Shown here piece by piece: positions 20,633 to 32,078 of a stretch of DNA of 62,000 nt; within the stretch, counting starts at the first letter, position 1; each line of letters begins with the position of its first letter. The stretch is taken from positions 783,782,119 to 783,844,118 of the forward strand of contig NC_081414.1 in assembly GCF_030272615.1 (NCBI RefSeq). The letters run 5' to 3'. The notes under the pieces were generated by a model. It made no database searches, was not told the origin of the DNA, and saw nothing but the letters and a program-made list of their open reading frames with translations. This DNA is from Cryptomeria japonica (Eukaryota > Streptophyta > Pinopsida > Cupressales > Cupressaceae). The position numbers were made by a program, and so were the translations under genes.

Positions 20633-23600
20633 ATGGTTGAAACCCGTCTTCAAAAATCTAGGAGAAAAGCTAAAGAAGCTCAAGGGTCCGTAAACATGAG
20701 TTCTTATGAGTATGACAATGATGTCTTCTACAATCCTGAGCACACTACATTACCAGACATGAATGTTTATAGACACAATCCAAATATGGAAAGCGCAAAC
20801 GCTATACACAACGCTACACATAATGATATTGTGGACAATTCTTCAATACTATCAGCGGACATACAAGAATCTATAATGGATCCTCAATTCAATAGATTGG
20901 TTGAAGAGATAATGAGGAGAGATCGTCAATACTTTCTAAACATGATGGCACAAAGTGGAGCTAAAATACCACATGATTTTGACTTATCTCAACTTATGGA
21001 AAGTAGACCTTCACAACAAACTCAACCTAATAGTGGAGGACCAAATAATATGATGCCGGAGTCACCATCAGTTTTGCTTCAGAAACCAGCAATCCCACAT
21101 ATACAAGCTCAAATGCATGATACTTACACTCAAAGACCATCATGGAGGCCTTATGTTCAAACACATGCTCAAGATATGGGTCAACCAAGACAAATGGATA
21201 ATCAAGGACTTCCTCAAAATTTTGACACAAGAAGACCTCATGCCAAAATTGGGGGCAACACAATGGAAAATGAAAGGCCCATTGAATATGGTTTATATAC
21301 ACAAAACAGATATGGGGTCCCTCAACAAGAAATTATGCCAAGTGCTCCATACATGTCGCAACAATATAGACCTCCATATGGACATGTCTACGATCAGTAT
21401 CATCCATATATGCAACAAGCTCCTCCTCAAATGGGTGTTTCAAACATGGGATATGCTACAAGAAATCCATCTCCTCCCAAAAATAATTTGGAGCAACAAA
21501 TTAGAGATCTACAAAAGAAAGTGGAAGACATGGGCACATCAAAACCCACATATACTATGAGAGATATATGCCCTTATCCCTTTGATAAGAGCATTCCAAT
21601 GCCTCCGTTTCCTCCGCACTTTGCAACACCGAAATTTGACAAATATAGAGGGAGAGGAGATCCCAAGGCACACATAAGACAATTCTTCACAGCTTGCATT
21701 GAGGTAGCGGCAGAAGAAACATACTTAATGAGGTTGTTCCCACAGAGCTTAGGAGATCAAGCGATGGAATGGTTTTCTCAATTACCTCCTGGTATTAAGT
21801 CATGGGGCGACTTGGCAGAGGCATTCATCCAACATTTCTCTTACAACATTGAAACAGATGTCTCAGTTACTACCTTGTGCAATACGAAACAAAAAGAAGG
21901 AGAATCTTTTGCGTCATTTTTACAAAGATGGAGAAACTTAGCTAGCAGATGCTCTTGTGAAATCCCGCAAAAACAAATGGTGGAAATGTTCACACAAAAT
22001 GTTAACAAGGCTATTGGTTATGATCTCAGAAAAGCTTGTTTGTCTACATTTAAGGATGTCATTGAAAAGGGCCTAGCAACAGAAAAGGTCTTGATTGAAC
22101 AAGGAGTTATCAAACTATTCAAAGAAAACAAAGAGGACTTTAAGGGAAAGGACAAACCAAAGTTTTGGAACAAGAACAAGAACACAGTTAATGATGGTGT
22201 TGTTGATGCCAACACAGTGAGACCAAAGTTCATCTTTTCTGGATCAAATTCTACCAACAATCAAGTGAACAATCAAACGGCTGCTAAACCACGAAGGAAG
22301 TACACTCCATTGGGAGAACCACTTGAATCAGTATTCAAAAAGCTTGTAGCAAACAAAGTGATCACGGTCCCAGATTTTCCTCCATATGAACCAAAGGTAA
22401 AACCGAATTGGTGGAATGATGATGAATATTGTGAATTTCATAAGAGCAAGGGTCACAAGACAAGTAATTGCCATCGATTGAAAAACATTGTACAAGATCT
22501 CATTGACAGAGGAGATATTGAGATTGAGGGACATTCATCTAACCAAGAGCATGAGGTGTTTAAGGAACCATTCCCGAAACATGACAAGGGAAAAGGCAAA
22601 GTCACAGATGATCAAGCCAATTACACCAGAACATCTTACAATTATGATTCCACTATTAATCACATCTCAATGGACAATCATATTTCTACCATTACTATCA
22701 AAAATAAAAATCCTGAGAATCCTCCTCAACGACCTAAAATTGTCCTAAAAGGTGTGGGATCTTCGTCCACATCTACCTCTGAATGTCATGTTACAACCCG
22801 TCGAGGTAAGATCACATTGCCAGGTACCTCTACTAAGAATACCAATCTTTCGTCAACTAAGCCTGAGTACGATCTTGTAGAGCAATTAGGGAAAACACCC
22901 GCACTCATCTCTATTCTTGAGCTCTTACGTATATCTCCTGCACATAAAGCTGTCCTTGACAAAACCTTGAGAGATACTGTTGTCCCTACGGATCTAAACG
23001 TGGATCAGTTTCAAGCCATGGTGGGATACCTATCTGTTCCACACTCCCTCACATTCACAGAAGCCGATGACGCCTCCATAAGTCAGCCTTACAATGCACC
23101 TTTACATATTGAAGCCTTCATACATAAACACCGAATAAAACGAGTCCTGATAGATGGAGGAGCAGGTCTTAATATTTGTACATTGAGCACCATCAGACAA
23201 TTGGGATATTCTGACAAAGCTGTGAATGCTACAAACCAAATCACTATTAAGGCTTATGATGATGAAGAGCATTCGTCCAAGGGCACAGTCATCTTACCAC
23301 TAAGAATAGGGCCAGTCACAAAGGACGTGATTTGTCAAGTCCTGGATCTAGACCTCACGTATAACATATTGCTAGGACGTCCGTGGATTCATGAAATGAG
23401 AGCGGTCCCATCAACATACCATCAGTGCATAAAATTTCCTCATAATGGAGTCGAGGTAACGGTCAATGGTGATCCAAATCCATTCATATATTGCAATAAC
23501 TTGAGATCACATACTGAGATTATCATTCCCAGCAATCGTGAGGCTACTCCTTCTTCAGCATATATTGATCCTGAGTCATTAAAGCCCTCGACATCCAAAC

Positions 23601-26600
23601 AAGGTGAACTTAGAGCCAAGTTTCAAGACAAAGGCATGGGAGAATACACTCTGAATCAAACAATGTTCTTACGACAAGTCATGAACTCCCCCAAGGAATA
23701 TGGGAGACCACATCCTAATAAGCAAATCTCCATCATGCTCCTCAAATGGGATCCTACCGTCTTTCAAAAATGGGGCGAACTAGAGGAAGAAAGTTTATAT
23801 AAAATGCTATATAAGGACGCTGAAGATGATACACATGATCAAATTATAATACCCTGTGAAAACTATGGTAAAGGTTTCAAAATTCTGCAGAAATTCGGGT
23901 ATGATGGAAAAAGTCCTCTCGGACTACGCAAAGAAGGTGTCATGGAGCCTCTACAACCTGAGCTAACTACAAGAAGGGAACGCTCTAAGGGGCTTGGTTT
24001 TCTAAATCCCAAGATTCAAAACAAGAGAACAAAACAGATATGGCGAGTCAAAGTGGCTGAAGTTCAACAAGAGGATAATTATTCCACAGACTCCAATGAG
24101 TGGGAATGGGGTTCAGACAAATCCTCCAGCGACTATGAACTTAATGAGACATTTAGAGAGCCAGATGAACCTACAGAGGAGGAGGAGTTTTACAAGAAAT
24201 TCAGAGTTGGTCAAGAACCGACCCATAAGGATCCCGCACAAGCTTCGTTTCAGGGCCCTAGGTCAGGATCACATAGGATGAGGACACCTGTCCCTGAGGG
24301 TGCTACTAGTGATGATAATTTGGACTCACTCACGATCGACACTGATGAGGAGAGTGCCATTGACGACCTCGATGACTACCTTGACATACCTGAATATAAC
24401 CACATCTTCACTATTAGCCTTGCGGACTCTAAAAACACTAAAGACCTTCCCCTCGTTCACCCCCAACTCATTGACTGGGATCAGGATGGACCACCACAGA
24501 TTGATACATTTCAAAATGACGAAGCTATTGTTGATTATCTTGGCATTCGCGATGATCTTCCTCTTGGAGACCATAAAGAAGGATACGCCATAGAGCTAAA
24601 TAACATGGCATACTTTGGTGAGGGTGTCGGGCCTTCTAGTCGCAAAAATGTGAAAATAAAGACAAAACAAGGGTCTTATGGCGAAAACCACACTGTGGCG
24701 CTCTCTGACTCTAAAAAAGTAAAAAGAAAGGACGTATCTGAGGGTGAAAACCTCTCTGAGGCGCCCGAAGATGGAAGGCTTGACATTCTCCCAGCATCAT
24801 ACGAGGAAAAATCATCCATGTTGGTAGAGGAGACTATAAAGACAAACATTGGTACAGCAGAGGTTCCACACAACATATTTTTGGCTCAATCATTGACAGA
24901 GGCCGAGAGAGCAAAATTCATAAGCTTCTTTAAGGAACGAAAAGTCAACTTCGCATGGTCTTATGCTGATATGCCTGGACTAGACCCCGACTTAGTAATG
25001 CATCATTTAACAATCAAACCGGGGGCAAAACCAGTAAAACAGAAATTGAGGAAAATGCATCCACAGGTGGCATTGCTAGTCAAGGCAGAGCTGGAGAAAT
25101 TACTAGATGTCGGATTCATACGCCCAATTGATTATCCCGAATGGATTTCCAACTTAGTACCTGTTAGCAAACCAGATCACAGCATCCGAATATGTACAGA
25201 CTTCAGGGATATCAACAAGGCTTGTCCGAAGGACGATTTCCCATTACCAAACATTGATTTAATTGTTGATCTCACAGCAGGCCATGAGATGTTATCCTTA
25301 ATGGACGGATTCTCTGGATATAATCAGATCAGGATTGCACCTGAAGATCAACATAAAACATCATTCACTTGTCCATGGGGAACCTTCTGCTGGAATGTCA
25401 TGCCCTTTGGGCTGAAAAATGCAGGTGCCACGTATCAACGAGCCATGACTACTATCTTCCATGATCTCATGCATGTAAAGGTGGAAGATTATGTCGACGA
25501 CCTTTTGGTTAAATCAATAGACAGAAATACACACTTGGACATACTTTCAGTTGCTTTTGATAGGCTGGAAAAATACAAGGTAAGATTAAACCCAAAGAAA
25601 TGTGTCTTTGGAGTAACCTCCGGGAAACTCCTAGGATTCATTGTGTCTAAAAGAGGAATAGAAGCGGATCCAGCAAAAGTCAAGGCTATCTTGGACATGC
25701 CACCACCCAAGAATATCAGTCAACTTCGGTCTTTACAAGGGAGACTCCAGTCTATACGAAGATTCATAGCACAACTTGCAGATAAGTGCAATCCTTTCCA
25801 GCACCTGCTACACAAAAACATTAAGTTCAAATGGGACGAGAACTGTCAACAGGCTTTTCAGGCACTTAAAGACTATCTTTTGAACCCGCCAGTTTTGATG
25901 CCACCAATTCCGGATCAACCATTGCTACTTTACATATCAGCTACTCCAACAACACTGGGGGCACTACTAGCACAACAAATACCCGACGGCAAGGAAAAAG
26001 CAGTCTACTATATCAGTCGCACATTGGTGGGATATGAGCTAAACTACACACCAATTGAGCGTGCATGTCTCGCTGTGGTCTTCGCTTCACAAAAATTACG
26101 ACATTATATGCTCACTCACAAAACCAAGTTGATTGCCAGAATTGATCCACTAAAATATCTGCTCAACAAAGCTACACTTACTGGGCGACTGGCCAAGTGG
26201 GTAATGATTTTGAGTGAATTCGACATTGAATACGTGGACAGAAAAGCCATAAAAGGACAAGCCATTGCAGATCAACTGGCAGACGCTCCCATGATAGATG
26301 ATGTTCCTCTACAGTCAGAATTTCCAGATGAGTCCATTCTAACAATATCACCTGCAAAGCCATGGCAACTATACTTTGATGGCTCATACACACAGCATGG
26401 GGCAGGAGCGGGTATACTCTTTATAACTCCCCAAGGTGATTCTATACCAAAGTCATACCGCTTATCATTTCCTTGTACCAACAATATAGCGGAATACGAG
26501 GCATTAACAACTGGGTTAAGAATTGCAGTTCAGTGGAAGATCCAAGAACTTCGGGTTTTTGGGGATTCTCAACTTGTCATCCGTCAAGCAACTGATGATT

Positions 26601-28111
26601 ATCAAACAAAAGATGAAAAGCTAATGCCTTACAAACAACTGGTAGATGATCTGAAACAACACTTTGCAAAGATAGAGTTTGAGCAGATACCAAGAGAACA
26701 AAATCGCGCTGCTGATGCCATGGCTACAATTGCTTCACTCATTGACCTACCGCAAAATGAGACCTGCTATGAGTTCCTGGTTGACAACCTGCTGATTCCG
26801 TCATATGAGATCACTCTTACGGAAATGATATGTGTTGTTGGTCCTGAATCCCAGTTATATGGTTCCATATTCACATACCTTCGCGACAACATCTTACCTC
26901 CCGATTTATCGAACAACCAACGCCGCACTTTCATCCGCCAATCCTCCCGATACGTTATCCTAGCTAATATCCTATACCGACGAGGTCTAGATGGCACCCT
27001 CCTTAGATGTTTAGAGAGTGACGAAGCTCAGATTGCGTTACGAGAAGTGCACGAAGGGATATGTGGTCCGCATACTAGTGGTCCTACCTTGGCCAAGAAA
27101 CTCATCAGGACTGGATACTACTGGCCTACTATGGAAAAAGATGCATATCAGTTTGTCAAGAAGTGTAAGCAGTGTCAAATTCATGGAGACCTCATACACG
27201 CACCAGCACAGGAACTACAGCCACTTGCATCTCCTTGGCCCTTTTGTCAGTGGGGACTCGATCTCATAGGCAAGATTCACCCTCCTTCTTCCAATGGACA
27301 TAAATTCATTATCACAGCCACAGAGTATTTCACAAAGTGGATTGAAGCCGTGCCTCTCACGCAAGTTAATGGGAAACAAATTGCTACTTTCATCCTGAAC
27401 TACATCATTTGCCGATACGGGATCCCTACTTCCATTATTACTGACAACGGGCGTCCTTTCAAGAACCAGGATGTTCGTGAACTCTGTGAGCGCTTCCATA
27501 TCTCTCATCGTTTCTCCACACCATATTACCCCCAAGGTAATGGCCAAGCTGAGGCGTCTAACAAAACAATTCTCAAAATACTTAAAAAGACAGTCGACGA
27601 CGCTGGCCGTAACTGGCATGTCCAACTCAATCCTGCACTTTGGGCCTATCGTACCAGTGTCCGCACACCTACAGGGGCTACACCTTACTCACTTGTCTAC
27701 GGTGCTGAAGCCATCTTGCCTATTGAGGTCGAGTTACCTTCTTTACGGGTCTCCTTGAGAAACATAATCAACAATGAAGACTACAGGGTCTCTCGCTTAC
27801 AAGAACTAGAACTGCTGGAGGAACGACGACACACTGCTTTTAATCATCTCAAGGCTTACCAACAACGAATGAGTCGCAGTTACAATCACAAGGTCAAGCC
27901 TCGCACATTTGAGGTAGGTGACTTAGTCCTCAGAGAGAACCCCAAGAATCAGCAAGAGAGAGAAAAGAAGGGCAAATTTGAACCCAACTGGCTTGGTCCT
28001 TACATCATCACAGCAATATATGGATCTGGGGCATATCAACTCTCAACTACAGAAGGGGAATCTTTGGAGGATCCTATCAACAGCATGCACCTTCGCAGGT
28101 TCTACACATAA
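20633..28111 (+). CDS. Gag-pro-pol polyprotein of Tat retrotransposon
   Basis: One frame of 2492 codons, starting MVETRLQKSRRKAKEAQ, a start shared with the old copy. Domains in order: a Pro/Tyr/Gln-rich N-terminus; gag core around residues 330-480 (EWFSQLPPGIKSWGDLAEAF); a CHHC knuckle C600-H603-H608-C613; aspartic protease with DGGAG at 841-845; a G-patch-like segment about 1077-1120; reverse transcriptase about 1480-1680 with YVDD at 1620-1623; Ty3-type RNase H about 1730-1885; a second RNase H about 1910-2025 with FDGS (D1916); integrase with an HHCC finger from about 2139 and catalytic D2210, D2271 and E2307 (D-60-D-35-E). Gag makes particles, protease cuts the polyprotein, RT/RNase H copy the RNA, integrase inserts the DNA. 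There is no stop or frameshift between gag and pol, so expression ratio must be set after translation or by other means. Confidence 0.97.
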   Translation: MVETRLQKSRRKAKEAQGSVNMSSYEYDNDVFYNPEHTTLPDMNVYRHNPNMESANAIHNATHNDIVDNSSILSADIQESIMDPQFNRLVEEIMRRDRQYFLNMMAQSGAKIPHDFDLSQLMESRPSQQTQPNSGGPNNMMPESPSVLLQKPAIPHIQAQMHDTYTQRPSWRPYVQTHAQDMGQPRQMDNQGLPQNFDTRRPHAKIGGNTMENERPIEYGLYTQNRYGVPQQEIMPSAPYMSQQYRPPYGHVYDQYHPYMQQAPPQMGVSNMGYATRNPSPPKNNLEQQIRDLQKKVEDMGTSKPTYTMRDICPYPFDKSIPMPPFPPHFATPKFDKYRGRGDPKAHIRQFFTACIEVAAEETYLMRLFPQSLGDQAMEWFSQLPPGIKSWGDLAEAFIQHFSYNIETDVSVTTLCNTKQKEGESFASFLQRWRNLASRCSCEIPQKQMVEMFTQNVNKAIGYDLRKACLSTFKDVIEKGLATEKVLIEQGVIKLFKENKEDFKGKDKPKFWNKNKNTVNDGVVDANTVRPKFIFSGSNSTNNQVNNQTAAKPRRKYTPLGEPLESVFKKLVANKVITVPDFPPYEPKVKPNWWNDDEYCEFHKSKGHKTSNCHRLKNIVQDLIDRGDIEIEGHSSNQEHEVFKEPFPKHDKGKGKVTDDQANYTRTSYNYDSTINHISMDNHISTITIKNKNPENPPQRPKIVLKGVGSSSTSTSECHVTTRRGKITLPGTSTKNTNLSSTKPEYDLVEQLGKTPALISILELLRISPAHKAVLDKTLRDTVVPTDLNVDQFQAMVGYLSVPHSLTFTEADDASISQPYNAPLHIEAFIHKHRIKRVLIDGGAGLNICTLSTIRQLGYSDKAVNATNQITIKAYDDEEHSSKGTVILPLRIGPVTKDVICQVLDLDLTYNILLGRPWIHEMRAVPSTYHQCIKFPHNGVEVTVNGDPNPFIYCNNLRSHTEIIIPSNREATPSSAYIDPESLKPSTSKQGELRAKFQDKGMGEYTLNQTMFLRQVMNSPKEYGRPHPNKQISIMLLKWDPTVFQKWGELEEESLYKMLYKDAEDDTHDQIIIPCENYGKGFKILQKFGYDGKSPLGLRKEGVMEPLQPELTTRRERSKGLGFLNPKIQNKRTKQIWRVKVAEVQQEDNYSTDSNEWEWGSDKSSSDYELNETFREPDEPTEEEEFYKKFRVGQEPTHKDPAQASFQGPRSGSHRMRTPVPEGATSDDNLDSLTIDTDEESAIDDLDDYLDIPEYNHIFTISLADSKNTKDLPLVHPQLIDWDQDGPPQIDTFQNDEAIVDYLGIRDDLPLGDHKEGYAIELNNMAYFGEGVGPSSRKNVKIKTKQGSYGENHTVALSDSKKVKRKDVSEGENLSEAPEDGRLDILPASYEEKSSMLVEETIKTNIGTAEVPHNIFLAQSLTEAERAKFISFFKERKVNFAWSYADMPGLDPDLVMHHLTIKPGAKPVKQKLRKMHPQVALLVKAELEKLLDVGFIRPIDYPEWISNLVPVSKPDHSIRICTDFRDINKACPKDDFPLPNIDLIVDLTAGHEMLSLMDGFSGYNQIRIAPEDQHKTSFTCPWGTFCWNVMPFGLKNAGATYQRAMTTIFHDLMHVKVEDYVDDLLVKSIDRNTHLDILSVAFDRLEKYKVRLNPKKCVFGVTSGKLLGFIVSKRGIEADPAKVKAILDMPPPKNISQLRSLQGRLQSIRRFIAQLADKCNPFQHLLHKNIKFKWDENCQQAFQALKDYLLNPPVLMPPIPDQPLLLYISATPTTLGALLAQQIPDGKEKAVYYISRTLVGYELNYTPIERACLAVVFASQKLRHYMLTHKTKLIARIDPLKYLLNKATLTGRLAKWVMILSEFDIEYVDRKAIKGQAIADQLADAPMIDDVPLQSEFPDESILTISPAKPWQLYFDGSYTQHGAGAGILFITPQGDSIPKSYRLSFPCTNNIAEYEALTTGLRIAVQWKIQELRVFGDSQLVIRQATDDYQTKDEKLMPYKQLVDDLKQHFAKIEFEQIPREQNRAADAMATIASLIDLPQNETCYEFLVDNLLIPSYEITLTEMICVVGPESQLYGSIFTYLRDNILPPDLSNNQRRTFIRQSSRYVILANILYRRGLDGTLLRCLESDEAQIALREVHEGICGPHTSGPTLAKKLIRTGYYWPTMEKDAYQFVKKCKQCQIHGDLIHAPAQELQPLASPWPFCQWGLDLIGKIHPPSSNGHKFIITATEYFTKWIEAVPLTQVNGKQIATFILNYIICRYGIPTSIITDNGRPFKNQDVRELCERFHISHRFSTPYYPQGNGQAEASNKTILKILKKTVDDAGRNWHVQLNPALWAYRTSVRTPTGATPYSLVYGAEAILPIEVELPSLRVSLRNIINNEDYRVSRLQELELLEERRHTAFNHLKAYQQRMSRSYNHKVKPRTFEVGDLVLRENPKNQQEREKKGKFEPNWLGPYIITAIYGSGAYQLSTTEGESLEDPINSMHLRRFYT

Positions 28112-30037
28112 GCTCTTTTTGAGTATCCTAATGCAAAAATACAAAAAAAATCAAAAAATTCAAAAATACAAAAAAAATTATAAAACAAAAAAATCGTTAC
28201 TTGGTGAAAACCTGGCAAACAGGCACCTTGTGACAACAAAAAAATTGCAAAATCCAAAAAAGTAAAGAGAAATAATTTCGTCCAATGGTGAAAACCACTT
28301 CGGTGGCGCCCTGGGCAAGTACCATGGTGAAAACTGGGTCACCAGCGCCATGCGTAGAGACTTTGCTCCTCCCTCTTTCAGGACTCTCTTTCATCTTTTT
28401 CACTTCACACACACTCACGACCAATTCACTCACAATAAACTTACCCATTCCCATCATGGCTTGTTATTGATCTACCCAAGATTGGTTAGCCATTCATAAT
28501 AAACCCTCCCTTTTCACTCTCTTTTCATCCATAATAAATCAGATCCTATCTGTGACTACGGCCAATTCCTACGTCTAGTAATGGGTGTGGAACTGAGAAC
28601 ATCACATGTTTCGAGGAGTACAGTTTCTTTCAGCTCTCTTCAGTCTATCCGCGCACAATCTGCAATAAAGCAGCATTTGCATCACAGATCCGCAATAAAG
28701 TTCCGCCTTCTCCGCAATAAAGTATCAGTTTTATGGAATCAGTCAGTTTTAGATGAGACACAGCAGCAACAATGGGCTTCAACAAAATCAAATCTTTCAA
28801 CAGACTCAGACAACATATGGTTCAGTGCTATCTATCCTTTTTGTGAAAGTGAACATTGTGACCACAATCAAAATTTGACTTAAACAAGTGACAAGAGACA
28901 CAAACTTGAGGACTACAGTGGATGTTGGTGTCGAGTCTTGGTTTTCTTTTGGTTTTATCTTTTTGGTGACATGTCTTTTAGCTTTTCCAGGATGTCTTTG
29001 ACTAGAGATTCTATCTCCAGGATGTCTTTGACTAGAAAGGCGAGGATGGGGTATCGTCACTTATTTGCATTTGCTGTCTGTGGATTGTCTTTTAGTAATG
29101 CGATGACTTGTCCAAGGATATGAGGACACTGTGAGTCTAGTATGAACTGGGGCATTCCTTGTTTGTGACTGTCTTATCTCCATGCAAACAGGTACAATGA
29201 CTTTCTGGGCCGAACATATGCCTCGATTGTCATAACCTATTCTGCCATAATAAAGCTCAATGATGATAACGCACAAGAAGCTCTTTCACGTTCATATCTT
29301 CTGTCTTCCATCCCCCTTTCTTGATTGACTTCCATTGTCCTTCTCGAGTCCGCGTAGCCCGCTATCACATGACTGAGTATAATGACACACCAAAAACATT
29401 TGCATTTCATATAGTTGCACCTGCATCACCACATATAAGCATTTCATACATACATATAGATATTATAATTGCATCACATCCTGCATACAACACATGTTAG
29501 CACATCTCACATTTTCATTATGTAAATAATCATTTGCATTATCATATTCATTTGCATCACATACATTTTCATTTGCATCATGCATCACATATACAACATA
29601 AAAGAACAAAAATATATGGCATTGCATCATATAAGCATCCATATCATAAAACATGCATCACATAAGAACATCTCATCACATAAGGTACACATGCATATAG
29701 CTGCCGCAAAAGATGAATCATCTCATATATATAATCAAATGTGTCATAATACAATGATGTCAAAAGAATCATATGGCTACAAAAGAATCACCCGCAGGTG
29801 TCTACAATACAACAATGATACATCTACTGATACAATGGGAGTCTTTTTCATCTCGTGACTTTGTCACTTTATCTGATCAGTCCATTCTATCCCATCTTTC
29901 TTATCGAGAGATTGTCTGCAATCTTTCCAGACTTTTTCATCCAATCTCTCGAGGGGGCATATCATTCCCATCCTGGGGCAACTCTATATCAGTTCATCTT
30001 ATCTTCTTTGAAACAACGCGACAAGCCGCATTGTCTC
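28112..30037 (+). other. 3' noncoding region of the young Tat element
   Basis: About 1.9 kb separate the pol stop from the PPT. It starts with A-rich low-complexity DNA, then the GGCGCC-containing block (28300-28350), and later CATCA-rich repeats (29400-29700). It parallels 1655-3399 of the old copy. The last 200 bases (29845-30037) have no match there; at that place the old copy carries the antisense PMD gene. I see no supported gene. Confidence 0.75.
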
Positions 30038-30051
30038 AAAGAGGGGCAAAA
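30038..30051 (+). promoter_or_regulatory. Polypurine tract of the young Tat element
   Basis: AAAGAGGGGCAAAA directly abuts the TGTAGACAC start of the 3' LTR. It is the expected primer for plus-strand DNA synthesis; a single C interrupts the purine run. Confidence 0.85.
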
Positions 30052-30841
30052 TGTAGACACCCAAAATTGTCATGTCTAATTAAATAAATATTTTATTTAT
30101 TTAATTATCTAAGCCTAATTCTTCTATTAATTAAATAAATCTTTATTTATTTAATTAATTCATTTATCCTCTTCTAGCCTTATTTCTCATTTAAATAAAT
30201 ACATTTATTTATTTAAATTATCCCTTTCCTAAATTAAATAAATATTTTATTTATTTAATTGTCCTACTTCTTCTATTAATTAAATAAATCTTTATTTATT
30301 TAATTAATTCATTATCTTTTTCTACACATGACACATGTCATTCATCTCTTATTTCCTACACTACCTACCTCTTTCATTATTTTGGTATTTCTTATACCTA
30401 CCCTCTAATCCTAGCCGACCTCCTTTTTACACCTCTCAATCTTAACCCTCCATTTCTTATTGTGTCTTCTATTTAAGGAGATGCTTTCTTCATTGACAAA
30501 CCCTAATGACTAATGACTAATGACTAATTTTGGAGGACTTAGCTACACTACAATTCTACTTGCAACCACATTCCGTTCTTTATTGAGCTCTTGTGCACAT
30601 AAAAAAATCTGAGAGCAAGCATATCAAACAAGATCAATGGAGATAGGAAGAATGGAGATCAAAACCCTAGTGGACATGTGATGGTATAATCTTTGTGATT
30701 TTTGAGTTATTTTGCATTGTCTTAGGTTATCTTCATATGTTATGGTGGATCTTTGTTCATTGTTAGGCTAGGGTTTGGTGGTTGAATCCATTTTAGTCTT
30801 TCAATATTGTTGTTTATTGCTATCCATTTTCACCATATACA
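30052..30841 (+). repeat. 3' LTR of the young Tat element
   Basis: It has the same length and, as far as can be read, the same bases as 17470-18259, including the palindromes, TATA-like site and triple ATGACTAA. GTTTC follows immediately as the right target duplication. Confidence 0.95.
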
Positions 30842-31430
30842 GTTTCTGTCAAGGTGTCCAAACCCAGCCAAAAAAGGTGAGACCAATAGTTGTACATAAG
30901 GGGCCTCCATATTTGTGTAGCTGATGTGGCATCACATGATTGGCTGCCTTTTGTAACTAAGGGTACATTTCATTCAAATTTGTGTATTAAAGTCACAACT
31001 ATTGTTGCAATGTTGTAAAAAAAATTAGACATTAAATAAACAAGTGTGGGTATTAAATCAATAATTGTTATCACAACAACTGTTATCACCTTCTTTTTAA
31101 CAACATTGCAAGGATAGTTGTGACTTTAATACCCATATTTGAATGAAATGTACCCTTAGTTATAAAAAATAACCAATCATGTGATGCAACATCAGCTGCA
31201 CAAATATGGAGGCTCCTTATGTACGACTATTGGTCTCACCTTTTTTTTGGGCTATTTTGGACATATTGGAAAAAAACATACTGATGTGGAATCATGTTTG
31301 ATGATGTGGCCCTAAAACCTTAGTTACAAGTAGGGGACTTGCCAAGTTGTTGTAAAAAATTAGGAGTAATATGAAATTTCTATGTAGGATTATGAGAAGC
31401 GTGAAGTTAGGGTGATCATCTAAAGATGCA
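30842..31430. mobile_element. Fold-back/MITE element, remaining part
   Basis: Joining this to 17293-17469 without the Tat element gives an element of about 765 bp. Its two halves are inverted repeats. TGAGACCAATAGT, CTCCATATTTGTG, CATCACATGATTGG and GGGTACATTTCATTCAAAT in the left arm (30880-30985) recur in reverse complement in the right arm (31135-31245). The turn lies near 31030-31080. No coding capacity is seen. The extreme right end seems shortened compared with the left. Confidence 0.8.
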
Positions 31431-31614
31431 ATGATATTTATATTTAGCAAAGCAACATAAATAAATTGCTAAGTATAAGAATACAATATAATTGAAATAG
31501 ATTCAAAAATAAAAATATATAATATAAATAAAATATATTAAAAAATTTTAAATATGATATACATAAAATGTATTATATAAATAAAATACAATTATATATA
31601 TATATATATATAAA
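31431..31614. other. AT-rich spacer
   Basis: Nearly pure AT DNA, ending with a short TA run. It contains the target site of the compound Copia insertion; the same kind of sequence resumes at 44869. Confidence 0.6.
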
Positions 31615-31619
31615 ACAAT

Positions 31620-32067
31620 TGTGAGATTTTGCCAAGATCAAGGGCACAATGAAAAGTATAAAGAAAGAACAAAAGAATGACAAGAACAAACTGTATTCTC
31701 ATCAATATACAAATGATCAAATGTATTCACCAATACAATAAATATGAGCCTGCTTATATAGGCAATGCCATATGGATATACAAGCACACAATCATGACAT
31801 ACGGCTCAATGAGAAACAAGGGTAGGTAAGAAATAATAGGGGTAGGTAGGAGAAATAATATAATATTCCACAAGAGGTGGATGACCCACCGAATGTGGAG
31901 TGTAATAGCAAAATAAGAACACAAAAGGTGGAATTTCTCCTACAACCTATATCCCTATGTGCACACTTCCCTAAGTGTCTCATATCCAAACTATGAAGAG
32001 ATGCATTATCCTGTTAACTTAAGTAAAGTGTAATAATATCCAAGATGAATATTTATTTACACCAACA
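31620..32067 (-). repeat. Copia LTR A (outer left, 3' LTR of unit 1)
   Basis: 448 bp, minus strand TGTTGGTGTAAATAA to AAATCTCACA. A TATA-like TATATAAGC is visible in reverse complement near 31755-31765. The left flank is the ACAAT target copy. Confidence 0.92.
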
Positions 32068-32078
32068 CCCCCCTTAAG
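32068..32078 (-). promoter_or_regulatory. Polypurine tract, Copia unit 1
   Basis: The minus strand reads CTTAAGGGGGG directly before the LTR start TGTTGG. A single such tract is seen. Confidence 0.8.

Larger units (their letters stand above)
17470..30841 (+). mobile_element. Complete young Tat-lineage Ty3/gypsy retrotransposon, 13,372 bp
   Basis: Both LTRs are 790 bp (17470-18259 and 30052-30841) and I find no difference between them by eye. GTTTC is duplicated on both sides (17465-17469 and 30842-30846). PBS, an intact 2492-codon gag-pro-pol frame and a PPT are all in place. Two RNase H domains, one Ty3-type and one with a YFDGS motif before integrase, mark the Tat lineage of plant Ty3/gypsy elements. 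Identical LTRs mean a very recent insertion. The element has every part needed for autonomous movement that can be judged from sequence. Confidence 0.97.

Noticed and set aside
21027-27997. Many antisense and shifted frames inside the Tat polyprotein
   Set aside because: They are shadows of the 2492-codon frame with no motifs of their own.
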